A DNA stretch of 64,000 bases, taken from Nocardia vermiculata NBRC 100427. Its GTDB lineage: Bacteria > Actinomycetota > Actinomycetes > Mycobacteriales > Mycobacteriaceae. The stretch lies in the NCBI RefSeq assembly GCF_001613265.1, contig NZ_BDCA01000008.1:124001-188000 (forward strand), written 5' to 3'. How positions within the stretch are numbered: position 1 is the first letter of the stretch; every line of letters begins with the position of its first letter. The position numbers and the translations under genes were made by a program. Below the pieces are notes generated by a model. It was not told where the DNA came from, made no database searches, and saw nothing but the letters and a program-made list of their open reading frames with translations. Of this stretch, positions 38,441 to 47,407 are shown in pieces.

Positions 38441-39109
38441 CTAGTGCCCGGCGCCGGACTCTGCGGTGCCGGTATGCCCGGCCAGTAGCGCGCTGAACGG
38501 CGTCACCGCGCCGACATGGTTGCCGGAGTGACGCGCGCGGGTGGGTTCGGGCAGGAATCCCGCGACTCCGGTCGGCACCGCGACCACCAGGGCGGCGAAT
38601 TCTCCCGCCGCTCGGTGGATGCGTTCACCGAGCCCGGTCGAGCCGAAATCCTCGGTGGCCGCGAAGACGCCGGTCGGCACGACGACGGCGCGCAGGTAGG
38701 TGAACAGCGGCCGCATCGCGTGCTCGAGCACGAGGGCGTGCCGGGCCGTCCCGGCGGTGGCCGCGATCAGTACGGGCATGCCGTTGAGTGATTCGGTGTC
38801 GAGGATGTCGACGAACATCTTGAACAACCCGGAATAGCTCGCGGCGAAGACCGGGGTGACCGCGATGACGCCGTCGGCCGCTGTCACCTTCTCGCGTGCG
38901 GCCGCCACCGCGGGGGTTGGGACACCGCCCGATGCCATCGTGGCGGCGAGATCGGCGGCCAGTTCCCGCAATTCGATGAATTCGAATTCGACGGCCTCGC
39001 CGCGGGCCGCGACGGCCGAGGACGCCGCGTCGGCGAGCTGATCGGCCAGCAGCCGGGTGCTGGACGGTTGTGACAATCCGGCGGTGAGTACCACAACGGT
39101 GTGCGACAT
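38441..39109 (-). CDS. NAD(P)H-dependent FMN reductase (partner of the LLM monooxygenase)
   Basis: A 222-residue flavodoxin-like reductase that supplies reduced FMN. The fold starts HTVVVLTAGLSQPSSTRLLA, with the phosphate-binding SQPSSTR, and continues GVIAVTPVFAASYSGLFKMF then VDILD and AATAGTARHALVLEHAMRPL. It belongs to the CE1759/MsuE-like group. The chosen ATG has GAGGA 8 bases upstream; the upstream ATG would lack spacing. It lies 34 bases downstream of the LLM gene on the same strand, the usual arrangement for a two-component flavin-dependent monooxygenase. Confidence 0.88.
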   Translation of the reverse strand: MSHTVVVLTAGLSQPSSTRLLADQLADAASSAVAARGEAVEFEFIELRELAADLAATMASGGVPTPAVAAAREKVTAADGVIAVTPVFAASYSGLFKMFVDILDTESLNGMPVLIAATAGTARHALVLEHAMRPLFTYLRAVVVPTGVFAATEDFGSTGLGERIHRAAGEFAALVVAVPTGVAGFLPEPTRARHSGNHVGAVTPFSALLAGHTGTAESGAGH

Positions 39110-39143
39110 GGGTGACATCCTCTTTCGATACCGAGTTCGTGGA

Positions 39144-40283
39144 TCAGGCCTGTTCGGCGGCGGCGAGCAGTCGCTCCCGGGCCGGCTCGACCAGATGGTG
39201 CGGCGAATCCGCTCCGGCGGCCACGAGCGACGCGTGGGTCGGGGGATCGCTGGGGACGTGCGCGGGGCGGCGCGTCTCGAACTCCTTGCGCAGCACCGGA
39301 ACGACCTCGCGACCCAGGATTTCGACCTGTTCGAGCACCACGTCCAGGGGCAGGCCCGCATGGTCGATGAGGAACATCTGCCGCTGGTAGTCGCCCACGT
39401 AATCGGCGAACCCCAGGGTCCGTTCGATGACCTGCTCCGGAGTGCCGACGGTCAGTGGCGTCATCTCGGTGAAATCCTCGAGCGACGGGCCGTGCCCGTA
39501 GACCGGTGCGTTGTCGAAGTAGGGCCGGAAGAACTTCTTGGCCGCAGCCTCGGTGTCGGCCATGAACACCTGGCCGCCCAAGCCGACGATCGCCTGCTCG
39601 GCCGCGCCGTGCCCGTAGTGTTCGAACCGCTGCCGGTACAACCGCACCATCTCCTGGGTGTGTTCCTTGTTCCAGAAGATGTGGTTGTGGAAGAAGCCGT
39701 CGCCGTAGTAGGCGGCTTGTTCGGCGATTTCCGGGGAGCGGATCGAGCCGTGCCAGACGAACGGTGGGGTGCCGTCCAGTGGTGCCGGGGTGGAGGTGAA
39801 GCCTTGCAGTGGGGTGCGGAACTGGCCCTGCCAGTTGACGACGGGTTCGCGCCACAGCCGGCGTAGCAGGTGGTAGTTCTCGACGGCGAGGTCGATGCCC
39901 TTGCGGATGTCCTTGCCGAACCAGGGGTAGACCGGTCCGGTGTTGCCGCGGCCCATCATCAGGTCGACGCGGCCGCGGGAGAGGTGCTGCAGCATGGCGT
40001 AGTCCTCGGCGATCTTCACCGGGTCGTTGGTGGTGATCAGCGTGGTCGAGGTGGACAGCTGCAGTTTCTCGGTGCGGGCGGCGACCCAGCCGAGCATGGT
40101 GGTGGGCGAGGACGGGACGAACGGTGGGTTGTGGTGCTCGCCGGTGGCGAACACGTCCAGGCCGACCTCTTCGGCCTTCAGTGCCAGTTGCATCATGGAG
40201 TCGATGCGTTCGCCTTCGGTGGGTGTGGTGCCGGTGGTGGGGTCGGCGGTGACGTCACCGACGGTGAAGATGCCGAACTGCAT
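39144..40283 (-). CDS. Luciferase-like (LLM class) flavin-dependent oxidoreductase, CE1758 group
   Basis: A 379-residue bacterial-luciferase fold monooxygenase. The TIM barrel shows MQFGIFTVGDV, EEVGLDVFATGEHHNPPFVP, LSRGRVDLMMGRGNTGPVYP and RSPEIAEQAAYYGDGFFHNH. An excellent GAGGAGG precedes the ATG. It oxidises a substrate with reduced FMN from the reductase encoded next in the operon; the substrate is unknown (family members attack alkanesulfonates, long alkanes and other small organics). A palindrome and a tandem repeat lie in its upstream region, which suggests inducible control. Confidence 0.88.
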   Translation of the reverse strand: MQFGIFTVGDVTADPTTGTTPTEGERIDSMMQLALKAEEVGLDVFATGEHHNPPFVPSSPTTMLGWVAARTEKLQLSTSTTLITTNDPVKIAEDYAMLQHLSRGRVDLMMGRGNTGPVYPWFGKDIRKGIDLAVENYHLLRRLWREPVVNWQGQFRTPLQGFTSTPAPLDGTPPFVWHGSIRSPEIAEQAAYYGDGFFHNHIFWNKEHTQEMVRLYRQRFEHYGHGAAEQAIVGLGGQVFMADTEAAAKKFFRPYFDNAPVYGHGPSLEDFTEMTPLTVGTPEQVIERTLGFADYVGDYQRQMFLIDHAGLPLDVVLEQVEILGREVVPVLRKEFETRRPAHVPSDPPTHASLVAAGADSPHHLVEPARERLLAAAEQA

Positions 40284-40302
40284 GGCCGCCTCCTCGCGGG
40301 TA

Positions 40303-40375
40303 GTGATTCAAAGTTCAATCACCTGAACGAGGTGGGCGGCCGGAGTATTCCTTGACATATCCGGGACATATCCGG
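40303..40375. promoter_or_regulatory. Palindrome and tandem repeats upstream of the LLM operon
   Basis: A 20-bp near-palindrome with outer arms GTGATT (40303-40308) and AATCAC (40317-40322) lies 20 bases before the LLM start. Further upstream GACATATCCGG is repeated perfectly head to tail (40354-40364 and 40365-40375). Both look like protein-binding sites. No regulator gene is adjacent. Confidence 0.5.
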
Positions 40376-40432
40376 TCAGGCGGGATCGGGCTCATCGGAT
40401 GGTGATGCCGACGAGCGCTCGGGAGGCATGTC

Positions 40433-42280
40433 TCACCGCTCGGAGGCGGCGGACAGGTAGTTCTTCCATCCTCCGTACTCGGAGATATCGGGTGCATCCC
40501 GGACGGATTCGAAGTCGCAGGCGAAGCCTGTCACCCATTCGCCGTCGTCCAGTTCGATCTTGCCCAGCGCCATGGGGGACGGAAGTCCGCTCAGGAACCT
40601 GCCGAGGGCGGCATGGGAGAGGCGATACAGTTCGCCGGGAAGACAACGGCCGCCGGAACCGACGCGCAGCAGCCCGGGCTTCGGCGGGGTGGCGGGCAGT
40701 GCGACCATCCGGTACGCGGCCGACGTCGCCACTTCTGCGACGAAGCGGGCGCGGGCCTGTTCCAGTTGGTGGTGCAGCGGGAGACCGCGCAGGTGGGCGC
40801 CGACAACGAGCAGGTCGGCGCCGGTGTCGGTGAGCAGGGGAGCGGGTGTGCCGAGCAGCCGGGCGGCGAGGTCGATACCGATCTGATCGGCGAAGGCGGG
40901 CGTGACGAACATGACCCCGAACGGGTCGCCCTCGGTGGTGTTCGTACCCGGCACCGCCACTGCGGCCAGGTCGAGCAGGTTGCAGAAATTGGTGAAGGTG
41001 CCCATCCGGCTGTTGATGGTGATGGGTTCGGCCGCCACCGCGTCGAGGGTCGGATGCTCGGTGGTGGTGGGCAGCAGTAGGGCGGGGTATTCGGCGAACA
41101 GGCTGCGAGCAGTGGCCGCGGCGCGAGTGAGACGGTCGAGATCGGTGACGTAGGAGTGCGCGGTGGGGCGGGCACCGCCCGTGATGATGGCGGAGACGAC
41201 CGGATCGGCGCCTTCGGGTGTGCCGCTGAGGAATTCGCCGACAGCGGCGTAACGCTGGGCGACGATCGCACCGTCGTAGAGGAGTCTCGCGGCGTCCAGC
41301 AGTTCGGCGATATCGACCGCGGCGACAGTGCCACCGTGTGCTCGCCAGCGCTCGACAGTAGCGTCGAAGGCGGCGCGGTAGCCGGGGGTCAGGGATGTCA
41401 GGTTGTCGTCGGTGGGGACGGCAAGCGTCGGCCGTGATGGCGCGCCGAGGGGCGTATCGGAAGGCCAGGGCCGGGAACGGGGATCGGCCGGGTCCGGACC
41501 GATCATGGTGTTCGCGACCTTCGTGGCAAGGGGCAGATCGCGGGCGAAGACCGTGATGGCGTCGTAGTCGGGGCAGGCGGGGACCAAGCCGGTGGTGGGG
41601 ATCAGTCCGAGGGTCGGTTTGATACCGACGATACCGTTCAGCGCGGCCGGGACCCGGCCGGATCCGGCGGTATCGGTGCCCAGGGCGGCGTCGACGATAT
41701 CGAGGGCGACCGCGACTGCCGAACCGGAACTGCTGCCGCCGGAGATCCGGTCGGGGAAACGACTGTTGCGGACCGCGCCGTAGGGGCTGCGGGTACCGAC
41801 CAGACCGGTGGCGAACTGGTCGAGATTGGTTTTACCCAGGACGAGTGCACCCTGCTCGATCAACCGCACCACGGCAGGGGCCGTGTGGTCCGGAATGTGG
41901 GCGAAACCGGGGCACGCACAGGTCGTGGGGATACCGGCAATATCGATATTGTCTTTGACCGCTATGAGAACTCCGGCCAGGGGCAGCTCGTCACCCTGTT
42001 CGACCCGGGCGTCGAGCGCCGTGGCCTCGGACAACACCTCGGCTTCGGCGCGCAGCGAGATCCAGATCTCGGGCCGGTCCTGCTCCGCGATGACCCGATA
42101 GGCGGTGGCGACTCGCTCGGCTGCCGTCACAGTCACAGCGTGATCCGTTGTGCGGGGTCCACGGGCGAAGTCAGCGGTGCCACCGGCGTCCGGGGTGGCG
42201 GGGGCCGTGCCGGACGCGCCGCCCGGGCCGGTGCCGGCTCCGTCGGACGACTCGAGGGAGGCCAGAGGTAGCTTCTCCAT
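40433..42280 (-). CDS. atzF: Allophanate hydrolase
   Basis: Hydrolyses allophanate, the product of urea carboxylase, to ammonia and CO2. The amidase-signature domain has the Ser-cisSer-Lys triad: AVKDNIDIAG (Lys), SGGSSSGSAVAVALDIVDAA (Ser) and GTDTAGSGRVPAALNGIVGI (Ser). A C-terminal domain (LPLHHQLEQARARFVAEVAT to the end) is the family-specific decarboxylase-like domain. A Gly/Ala/Pro-rich head of about 45 residues precedes the conserved part. The ATG at 42280 lies two bases after the urea carboxylase stop with AAGGAG 10 bases upstream, so the two are coupled; 615 residues. Confidence 0.94.
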   Translation of the reverse strand: MEKLPLASLESSDGAGTGPGGASGTAPATPDAGGTADFARGPRTTDHAVTVTAAERVATAYRVIAEQDRPEIWISLRAEAEVLSEATALDARVEQGDELPLAGVLIAVKDNIDIAGIPTTCACPGFAHIPDHTAPAVVRLIEQGALVLGKTNLDQFATGLVGTRSPYGAVRNSRFPDRISGGSSSGSAVAVALDIVDAALGTDTAGSGRVPAALNGIVGIKPTLGLIPTTGLVPACPDYDAITVFARDLPLATKVANTMIGPDPADPRSRPWPSDTPLGAPSRPTLAVPTDDNLTSLTPGYRAAFDATVERWRAHGGTVAAVDIAELLDAARLLYDGAIVAQRYAAVGEFLSGTPEGADPVVSAIITGGARPTAHSYVTDLDRLTRAAATARSLFAEYPALLLPTTTEHPTLDAVAAEPITINSRMGTFTNFCNLLDLAAVAVPGTNTTEGDPFGVMFVTPAFADQIGIDLAARLLGTPAPLLTDTGADLLVVGAHLRGLPLHHQLEQARARFVAEVATSAAYRMVALPATPPKPGLLRVGSGGRCLPGELYRLSHAALGRFLSGLPSPMALGKIELDDGEWVTGFACDFESVRDAPDISEYGGWKNYLSAASER

Positions 42281-42282
42281 TG

Positions 42283-45200
42283 TTATGCCGCTCCTTGGGG
42301 GTCTACGGCGACCAGAGGTGCGCCGGTCGTCACTTGGTCGCCTGCGGTGGCGGTGATCGCGCGGACAGTTCCGGAGACTTCCGCCACCACAGGCAGCTCC
42401 ATCTTCATGGCCTCGAGCACGAGCAGGGTCGTACCGGCCTCGACGCGATCTCCCTCGGCTACTTCCACCCGCCACACATTCGCCATCATGGGCGCGCTGA
42501 CGATTTCGCAGCCTTCGGGGAGGGGGAGGGTATCGGCGGTATCAGGGACCGGATCCGGTTCGGCGTGGGAGTTGAGTTCACCGCCGGCCTCCCAGCGCTG
42601 TCGCTCGGCGGTGAACGCGGCCTGCCGGGTTTCCGCGGTGGCGGCGATATCGACGGCGTGCTCCGCCAGGAATTCTAGATGCTCGGCCATCGCGAATTCG
42701 CCGACGCTCGTGCGCATCTCGAAACGCCCCGCTGACATATCGGCGCGCAGATCGAGCAGCTCTTCGGCCGAGACCGGATACCAGCTGATGCGGTCGAAGA
42801 ATCGGAACAGCCACGGTTTACCGGTTTCGAACGGAGCGCGCTGCCGATAACCGGACCAGATAGGGACAGTGCGGCCGATGAGCTGGTAGCCGCCGGGGGA
42901 TTCCATACCGTAGACGCACAGGTAATTGCCGCCGATACCGACGGCGTCGGAGGGGGTCCAGGTGCGGGCGGGATTGTATTTGGTGGTCACCAGGCGGTGG
43001 CGCGGGTCCAGCGGGACGGCCAGCGGTGCGCCGAGGTAGACATCGCCGAGGCCGAGCACCATGTACTGGGCGTCGAAAACGAGACCGCGGACCTCGTCGA
43101 TACTGTCGAGACCGTTGACGCGGCGGATGAACTCGATATTCGACGGCAGCCAGGGGGCGTCGGGCCGGACGCCGTGACCGTATCGTTCGATGGCCTGCAC
43201 GATGCTCGGATCGTCGAAGGACAGCGGTAGCTCGACATGGCGGCTGGGGACGCGGAGATCGGCGGTATCGGGAATATCGTCCTCGAGTTCGCCGAGCAGC
43301 CGGACCACGGAGCGTTGATCGATGACATCGGCGTCGAAATGCACATGCAGGGTACGCACACCGGGGGTGATATCGATCAGGCCGGGGAGGGCGGCCTGTC
43401 CGAGGCGTTCGCTCAGGGCGTGCACGCGCATACGCAGGCCGAGGTCGAGTTCCATCGGGCCGTATTCGACCAGGACATTGTCGTCTCCGCCGCGCAGGTA
43501 CTTGACCTCCGGGGTGCCGGCACCGGCGTCGCGGCGGCCGAGCACACCGCTGTCCGCCTCGCGGGCGCCGAGGAATTCGGGGGTGGACACATTACGGCCA
43601 CGCAGTGCCGGTGACGAGCGGAAACCGGCGGTGTGGTCATCGGCGACCGGGACGAAACGTACCTGGTCGCCGGGGCACATCTGGCCCAGTTTCCAGCGGT
43701 GCGCGGAAACCACCGTGAGTGGGCAGGCGAAACCGCCCAGGCTGGGGCCGTCGGGACCGAGCAGGATCGGGGTGTCGCCGGAGAGGTTGAGCGCGCCGAC
43801 GCTGTAAGGGCAGTCGTGCAGATTCGAGGGATGCAGTCCGGCGTCGCCGCCGTCGGTGCGTGACCAGGTCGGTTTCGGGCCGGCCAGGCGCAGACCGGTG
43901 CGGTTGGCGTGGGCTTGCACCTGCCAGGTGGCGTCGTAGAACTGGGCGATATCGGCCGGGGTGAAGTAGTCGGGTGCGGGCTGGGGACCCTCGCCTACCC
44001 CGACGTACCAGGTGTGCCCGAATTCGGGGCGGTCCTCGGCGGGGATGGGCGCGGGGTTCAGTAGACCGCCGGCGTCGGGTTTGATGCCGAGGATATCGCC
44101 TTTCGCGACGGCGCGGCCGGTGATACCGCCGAATCCGCCGAGGGTGAAAGTCGCTGCGCTGCCGTGATAGTCGGGAGCGAGGATACCGCCGCGGACCGCG
44201 AGGTAGGTGCGCAGACCGGTGTCGTGGGGGGCGCCGATATCGAGAACCGAACCGGCGGGCACGATGATCGGCTCCCACATGGGCACGGGTTCGCCGTCCA
44301 CGGTGATCGGGGCTTCGGCGCCGGTGACGCAGACGATCGTGGTGTCGGTACAGCGTAGGCGCGGACCGAGCAGCGTCGCCTCGAGGCCGTTCTCGCCGAG
44401 CGAATTGCCGACGGCGTGGTTGGCGAGCTGGAAGGACAGATCGTCGAAGGCGCCCGAGGGTGGGATGCCGACGTTCCAGAGCCCGAGGCGGCCGGGATAG
44501 TCCTGGATGGTGGTGGAGACGCCGGCACGCAGGATCTCCAGGCGGGGCCGAATCGTGGCCAGACTACCGAGGGTCGCGGTGGTGTGCCGGGCGTCGAGCA
44601 TGGGGGAGCTGGTGGCGGCGGCGCGTAACTGGGGCAGGTTGGTGGTGATACCGAACATACGGGTTTCGTCGAGCGCCGCGCGGAGCCGGTGCAGGGCCTC
44701 GGTGCGGCTCTCACCTGCCGTGATGATCTTGGCGATCAGTGGGTCGTAGTAGGGGCTGATCTCGGTACCGGTTTCGACCCAGGTCTCCACTCGCGTATCC
44801 GCGCCGGGGATCTCGACGCCGGTGAGGGTACCGGCGCCGGGGCGGTAGTCGTTACCGGGATCCTCCGCGTAGACGCGGGCCTCCACGGCGAAACCGGCGA
44901 GGGGTGGGCCGGCGTCGGGAACCTCGTCGAGGAACGCGGAATCCCCGCCCGCCAGCCGCAACATCCACTCGACCAGATCCACACCCGTCACGGCCTCGGT
45001 GACCGGATGTTCCACCTGCAGCCGGGTATTCACCTCCAGGAACGATGCCTCTCCACGATCCACGTCGTAGATGAATTCGACGGTTCCGGCGGACCGGTAG
45101 CCGAACTCGCCGAGCAGCTTCCGGCTCGATTCGAGCAGCCGTTCGCTGACGGTATAGGAGAGCCCGGGGGCGGGCGCCTCCTCGATGACCTTCTGATTTC

Positions 45201-45942
45201 GCCGCTGCAGACTGCAATCGCGAGTACCCAGGGATACCGCGCGACCCCGTCCGTCCCCGAAGATCTGCACCTCTACGTGCCGGGCGCGGGCAACGAATCG
45301 TTCCAGATACACCGCCGAGGAGCCGAAGTTGTGCTGCGCCAACCGGATCACGCGCTGGAAGGTCTCGGTGAGTTCCGCGGGGTCGGCGCAGGCCGCCATC
45401 CCGATACCGCCGCCGCCCCCGGCCGTCTTGAGCATCACCGGGTAGCCGATCCGATCGGCCTCCGCCAGTGCCTCGTCGAGCCCCGCGAGCAACCCGCTCC
45501 CGGCGACCAGCGGCACACCCGCCGCCGCGGCGGCCTGGCGGGCGCTGTGCTTATCGCCGAAGAGTCGCAGATGTTCGGCGGCCGGCCCGACGAAAGCGAT
45601 ACCCGCCGCTTCCACTTCCGCCGCGAAATCGGCGTTCTCGGAAAGGAACCCGTAACCGGGGTGGATCGCCGTCGCCCCACTGGACAACGCCGCTTCGATC
45701 ACGGCCTCGGCGCGCAGATAGGACTCCGCCGCCGGTGCGGGGCCCAGCCGGACCGCGCGATCGGCCATCCGCACATGCCGGGAATCCTCGTCGGCATCGG
45801 AGAACACCGCGACCGTATCGATCCCCAGCCGCCGCGCGGTGCGCAGGATACGGCAGGCGATCTCACCGCGATTGGCGATCAGCAGACATTCGGGCAGCGG
45901 CGTATGCAGTGGGGTATACAACTGCGGGGCGGTCTCGGTCAC
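42283..45942 (-). CDS. uca: Urea carboxylase (biotin-dependent)
   Basis: ATP- and biotin-dependent carboxylation of urea to allophanate. Domain order in 1219 residues: biotin carboxylase (ECLLIANRGEIACRILRTAR, KTAGGGGGIGMAA, SFLEVNTRLQVEHPVTEAV), then the AHS2/KipA- and AHS1/KipI-like carboxyltransferase parts (STTIQDYPGRLGLWNVGIPP, LSERLGQAALPGLIDITPGV) and a C-terminal biotinyl domain with VLEAMKMELPV (biotin at about Lys1180). The GTG follows GAGAGG. The carboxyltransferase layout is the same as in yeast urea amidolyase. It is followed two bases later by atzF; together they form the ATP-urea amidolyase pathway. Confidence 0.96.
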   Translation of the reverse strand: MTETAPQLYTPLHTPLPECLLIANRGEIACRILRTARRLGIDTVAVFSDADEDSRHVRMADRAVRLGPAPAAESYLRAEAVIEAALSSGATAIHPGYGFLSENADFAAEVEAAGIAFVGPAAEHLRLFGDKHSARQAAAAAGVPLVAGSGLLAGLDEALAEADRIGYPVMLKTAGGGGGIGMAACADPAELTETFQRVIRLAQHNFGSSAVYLERFVARARHVEVQIFGDGRGRAVSLGTRDCSLQRRNQKVIEEAPAPGLSYTVSERLLESSRKLLGEFGYRSAGTVEFIYDVDRGEASFLEVNTRLQVEHPVTEAVTGVDLVEWMLRLAGGDSAFLDEVPDAGPPLAGFAVEARVYAEDPGNDYRPGAGTLTGVEIPGADTRVETWVETGTEISPYYDPLIAKIITAGESRTEALHRLRAALDETRMFGITTNLPQLRAAATSSPMLDARHTTATLGSLATIRPRLEILRAGVSTTIQDYPGRLGLWNVGIPPSGAFDDLSFQLANHAVGNSLGENGLEATLLGPRLRCTDTTIVCVTGAEAPITVDGEPVPMWEPIIVPAGSVLDIGAPHDTGLRTYLAVRGGILAPDYHGSAATFTLGGFGGITGRAVAKGDILGIKPDAGGLLNPAPIPAEDRPEFGHTWYVGVGEGPQPAPDYFTPADIAQFYDATWQVQAHANRTGLRLAGPKPTWSRTDGGDAGLHPSNLHDCPYSVGALNLSGDTPILLGPDGPSLGGFACPLTVVSAHRWKLGQMCPGDQVRFVPVADDHTAGFRSSPALRGRNVSTPEFLGAREADSGVLGRRDAGAGTPEVKYLRGGDDNVLVEYGPMELDLGLRMRVHALSERLGQAALPGLIDITPGVRTLHVHFDADVIDQRSVVRLLGELEDDIPDTADLRVPSRHVELPLSFDDPSIVQAIERYGHGVRPDAPWLPSNIEFIRRVNGLDSIDEVRGLVFDAQYMVLGLGDVYLGAPLAVPLDPRHRLVTTKYNPARTWTPSDAVGIGGNYLCVYGMESPGGYQLIGRTVPIWSGYRQRAPFETGKPWLFRFFDRISWYPVSAEELLDLRADMSAGRFEMRTSVGEFAMAEHLEFLAEHAVDIAATAETRQAAFTAERQRWEAGGELNSHAEPDPVPDTADTLPLPEGCEIVSAPMMANVWRVEVAEGDRVEAGTTLLVLEAMKMELPVVAEVSGTVRAITATAGDQVTTGAPLVAVDPQGAA

Positions 45943-45968
45943 GGTCGATCCTCTCGGCGTGGACAGTG

Positions 45969-45988
45969 CCGGCTACCGGGGTAGCCGG
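45969..45988 (-). promoter_or_regulatory. 20-bp near-contiguous palindrome between gntR and uca
   Basis: CCGGCTACC (45969-45977) and GGTAGCCGG (45980-45988) form perfect 9-bp arms with a 2-base spacer, in the 51 bases between the gntR stop and the uca start. It could be a processing or partial-termination hairpin that sets the relative level of enzyme and transporter, or a protein-binding site. Confidence 0.5.
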
Positions 45989-45993
45989 GAAAA

Positions 45994-46695
45994 TCAGGTT
46001 GTGGTCGCGCGGGCCAGGCGGGTCAGCTGGAGTACCTGACCGGCCCGGTCGGCCACCACGCGGCGGGATTGGTCGATATGGGCGAGGAGCTGCTCGCGGG
46101 CGTTGGTGAAGTCGCGCTGCAGGACGGCCTCGCCGATGGCGATGTGCTCGTCGATGGTGGCGAGCATGCGGTCGGGGGTCAGGTAGTCGAACATCCGGAC
46201 CGGGCGGATCCGGGCGTTCACCGTGCGCAGGGCCTCGGTGAGGGCGTGGTTACCCGAAGATGCCAGCAGGACGGTGTGGAACTGTTCGTCGGCGTCGACG
46301 AAACCGGCATCCGGTTCCGGGGGCGCGGTCCGGAAGGCGCGCCACCGGTCGAGCTCCGGACCGAGCACGGCCCGGTCGTGGCCCAGATCAGGATCGTCGA
46401 GTACGCGGGCGATGCCCTGGACTTCCAGGGTGATCCGCAACTCGTAGTAGTCACCCAGGGTGTCCAGGCGGGGCCGATACGGGAACAAACCGGCGTCACG
46501 GCGTTCGACGAGACCGTCGGCCTGCAACCGGGCCAGCGCCTCCCGCACCGGAGTCCGGGAGACGCCGTAGCGTTCGCCCAGCCGTTCCTCGCCGAGCCGC
46601 TCGTCCGGTGCCAGCGCGCCGCCCATCAGTTCGTCGCGCAACGCCTTGTACACAGTGTCGCTACGGGATTCGCGTTTGCTTCGTGGTTCGGTCAC
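45994..46695 (-). CDS. GntR/FadR-type (FCD) transcriptional regulator of the urea cluster
   Basis: A 233-residue regulator with an N-terminal winged helix (SDTVYKALRDELMGGALAPD, LGERYGVSRTPVREALARLQ, ADGLVERRDAGLF) and a C-terminal all-helical FCD ligand domain (YYELRITLEVQGIARVL, DADEQFHTVLLASSGNHALT). It sits between urtE (10 bases upstream) and uca on the same strand, so it is cotranscribed with the cluster it likely controls. FCD regulators bind TGTATACA-like dyads; such a dyad is found in front of urtA. The effector may be urea, allophanate or a nitrogen-status metabolite. Confidence 0.88.
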   Translation of the reverse strand: MTEPRSKRESRSDTVYKALRDELMGGALAPDERLGEERLGERYGVSRTPVREALARLQADGLVERRDAGLFPYRPRLDTLGDYYELRITLEVQGIARVLDDPDLGHDRAVLGPELDRWRAFRTAPPEPDAGFVDADEQFHTVLLASSGNHALTEALRTVNARIRPVRMFDYLTPDRMLATIDEHIAIGEAVLQRDFTNAREQLLAHIDQSRRVVADRAGQVLQLTRLARATTT

Positions 46696-46705
46696 GACGC
46701 GCAGC

Positions 46706-47407
46706 CTAAAGAGTCATGGCGGCGCGAACGGTGTCGACGGCACCGGCACCACCCTCCCCGGTCGAGGTGACCCGGCCGCTCTCCAGTACGTAATACCGGC
46801 TGGCCGCGCGCAGTGCGAAGCCGATGTGCTGCTCCACCAGCAGCACCCCGAGCCCACCGCGCCCCACCAGTTCGGTGATGGTGTTCTCGATCTCGGCGAC
46901 CACCGACGGCTGGATGCCCTCGGTGGGTTCGTCGAGGATGAGCATGCGTGGTTCGGTGATGAGTGCGCGGGCGATGGCCAGCTGCTGGCGCTGCCCGCCG
47001 GACAACAGCCCGGCGCGACGGTTGCGCAGATCCTTCAGCGCCGGAAACAGATCCAGTTGCTCGTCGATCAACGCCGCGCCCCGTTGACGGCCGTCGGCCA
47101 CCACGCGCAGATTCTCGGCGGTGGTGAGATGACCGAAGCACTGCTGACCTTGGGGAACATAGGCAATCCCGCGTTTGACCCGCGCACTGGGGCGCAGCGA
47201 GGTGATATCGGTGCCGTCGAACCGGATCCGGCCGCGACCGGTTTTCACCAGTCCGACCGCGGCACGCAGCAGGGTGGTCTTCCCGGCCCCGTTGTGTCCC
47301 ATGATCGCGGCGACCCCGTCGGCCGGGACCTCTACCCCGACCCCGTGCACCACCTCGGTGCGTCCGTATCCGGCGTGGACGTCGATGAGTTCGAGCATCG
47401 CGGTCAC
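46706..47407 (-). CDS. urtE: Urea ABC transporter ATP-binding protein UrtE
   Basis: One of the two ATPases of the high-affinity urea importer, similar to LivF. Walker A is GHNGAGKT, the signature LLSGGQRQQLAIARAL, and Walker B MLILDEPTEGIQPSVV; EPTEGIQPS is the LivF/UrtE fingerprint. The start is a GTG overlapping the urtD stop by GTGA; an internal ATG three codons on is less likely. 233 residues. Confidence 0.94.
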   Translation of the reverse strand: MTAMLELIDVHAGYGRTEVVHGVGVEVPADGVAAIMGHNGAGKTTLLRAAVGLVKTGRGRIRFDGTDITSLRPSARVKRGIAYVPQGQQCFGHLTTAENLRVVADGRQRGAALIDEQLDLFPALKDLRNRRAGLLSGGQRQQLAIARALITEPRMLILDEPTEGIQPSVVAEIENTITELVGRGGLGVLLVEQHIGFALRAASRYYVLESGRVTSTGEGGAGAVDTVRAAMTL

